A DNA stretch of 8,120 nucleotides. Source: Schleiferiaceae bacterium. Lineage in GTDB: Bacteria; Bacteroidota; Bacteroidia; Flavobacteriales; Schleiferiaceae. The stretch lies in the NCBI GenBank assembly GCA_025210575.1, contig JAOARK010000181.1, positions 1-8,120 on the forward strand, written 5' to 3'. The notes beneath the pieces are model-generated. The model saw only the letters and a list, made by a program, of their open reading frames with translations, was not told the origin of the DNA and ran no database searches. Position 1 is the stretch's first letter, and every line of letters starts with the position of its first letter. The translations under genes were made by a program, and so were the position numbers. This document shows, piece after piece, positions 7,352 through 8,120 of this stretch.

Positions 7352-8116
7352 ATGTCTGAGCCCATTTACATTCTGGCAATAGAGTCGTCTTGCGATGATA
7401 CTAGTGCTGCCGTACTGCAAAATAATGTTGTTTTATCCAACGAGGTAGCCAATCAAAAAGTACATGAGCAATACGGAGGCGTAGTACCTGAACTAGCTTC
7501 TCGAGCCCACCAAAAAAATATCGTTCCGGTGGTAGATTCAGCCCTTAAGAAAGCAAATATAAAGCCTAATCAATTGCAAGCTGTTGCTTTTACTAGTGGA
7601 CCAGGATTAATGGGGTCTTTACTGGTTGGAACTTCGTTTGCTAAAAGTTTTGCGTTGGCATTAAACATTCCATTAATTGATGTTCATCATATGCAAGCCC
7701 ACATTCTTGCACATTTTATCGATGACGGAACTCCATCGCCTAACTTCCCCTTCATATGCTTAACCGTTTCAGGAGGACATACCCAAATTGTGAAGGTGAA
7801 TAATTACTTCGATTTTGAGATTTTAGGGGAGACCATTGATGATGCCGCAGGTGAAGCTTTTGATAAAACAGCTAAGATCCTTGGTTTGCCATACCCTGGT
7901 GGACCTGAAATTCAGAAATTAGCGGAAGAGGGTGATTCAAGTCGTTTCAAATTCAATAAACCGAGAATAGAAGGATACAACTACAGTTTTAGCGGATTAA
8001 AGACCAACATTCTTTATACGCTTCAAAAAGAGGTTAAAAAGAACCCGAATTATGTGCAAGAAAACATAAATGACATCTGCGCGAGTGTGCAAAAAACCAT
8101 ATTAGACATTCTCTAA
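7352..8116 (+). CDS. tsaD: tRNA N6-adenosine threonylcarbamoyltransferase TsaD, frame closed early (about three quarters of the protein)
   Basis: TsaD (Gcp/YgjD/Kae1) transfers the threonylcarbamoyl group from threonylcarbamoyl-AMP to A37 of ANN-decoding tRNAs, working with TsaB and TsaE in the cytoplasm; it is usually essential. The visible 254 residues match the family closely: ESSCDDTS (11-18), the metal ligands in HMQAH (H113, H117), SGGHTQIV (140-147), GETIDDAAGEAFDKTAKILG (159-178) with PGGP (182-185), and FSGLKT (213-218). The start at ATG 7352 matches the family N-terminus. The family is normally about 335-345 residues long. Here a TAA at 8114-8116 follows ICASVQKTILDIL, a point inside a conserved helix, so about 80 residues are missing. 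The lost part includes the A-GGV-AN segment and the TDNAAM motif that supplies the last metal-binding Asp. Conservation holds right up to the stop, which suggests a frameshift or sequence error, or a very recent break, rather than an old pseudogene. The window ends 4 bases later, so the remainder cannot be inspected. Confidence 0.88.
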   Translation: MSEPIYILAIESSCDDTSAAVLQNNVVLSNEVANQKVHEQYGGVVPELASRAHQKNIVPVVDSALKKANIKPNQLQAVAFTSGPGLMGSLLVGTSFAKSFALALNIPLIDVHHMQAHILAHFIDDGTPSPNFPFICLTVSGGHTQIVKVNNYFDFEILGETIDDAAGEAFDKTAKILGLPYPGGPEIQKLAEEGDSSRFKFNKPRIEGYNYSFSGLKTNILYTLQKEVKKNPNYVQENINDICASVQKTILDIL

Positions 8117-8120
8117 AATG

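Noticed and set aside
1..8120. Mobile element, CRISPR array, defence system or tRNA gene
   Set aside because: There are no transposase or integrase motifs, no regularly spaced repeats, no terminal inverted repeats and no tRNA-like cloverleaf sequence. All long frames are accounted for by known housekeeping or envelope families.

Overview
The window looks like an ordinary chromosomal stretch of a member of the Bacteroidota, probably Flavobacteriales-like. The reasons are an AT-rich sequence, a long Bacteroidota-style TamB, little use of Shine-Dalgarno sites, and a TAnnTTTG promoter element in front of tsaD. No rRNA, tRNA, CRISPR array, insertion sequence or phage gene is visible. I do not see an undescribed multi-gene system. 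The interesting points are small departures from the expected form of known genes.

Layout. Bases 1-2922 hold three tightly packed plus-strand genes. They are the C-terminal part of a GT4-type glycosyltransferase cut by the left edge (1-624), a membrane-anchored GT2 glycosyltransferase starting at a TTG inside a 4-base overlap (621-1790), and a riboflavin gene (1759-2922) that overlaps the GT2 gene by 32 bases and has a clear ribosome binding site. Facing it on the minus strand is tamB (2919-7283), whose stop codon overlaps the riboflavin gene's stop by 4 bases. A 68-base divergent spacer (7284-7351) follows, and then tsaD (7352-8116) on the plus strand, running to the right edge. There is no gene-free stretch longer than 300 bases.

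Functions. The two glycosyltransferases probably build a cell-surface glycan. The riboflavin protein has an intact RibB half (dihydroxybutanone phosphate synthase), but its RibA-like half has lost all three zinc cysteines and the catalytic loop. It is therefore a RibB-degenerate-RibA fusion rather than a true bifunctional RibBA. TamB is an inner-membrane-anchored envelope protein for outer-membrane biogenesis or lipid transport. TsaD makes the t6A37 modification of tRNA.

Points for a second look are the degenerate RibA half, the early stop in tsaD four bases before the window end, a basic in-frame extension upstream of the tamB ATG that has no standard start codon, the near-leaderless promoter geometry at tsaD, and the heavy gene overlaps.
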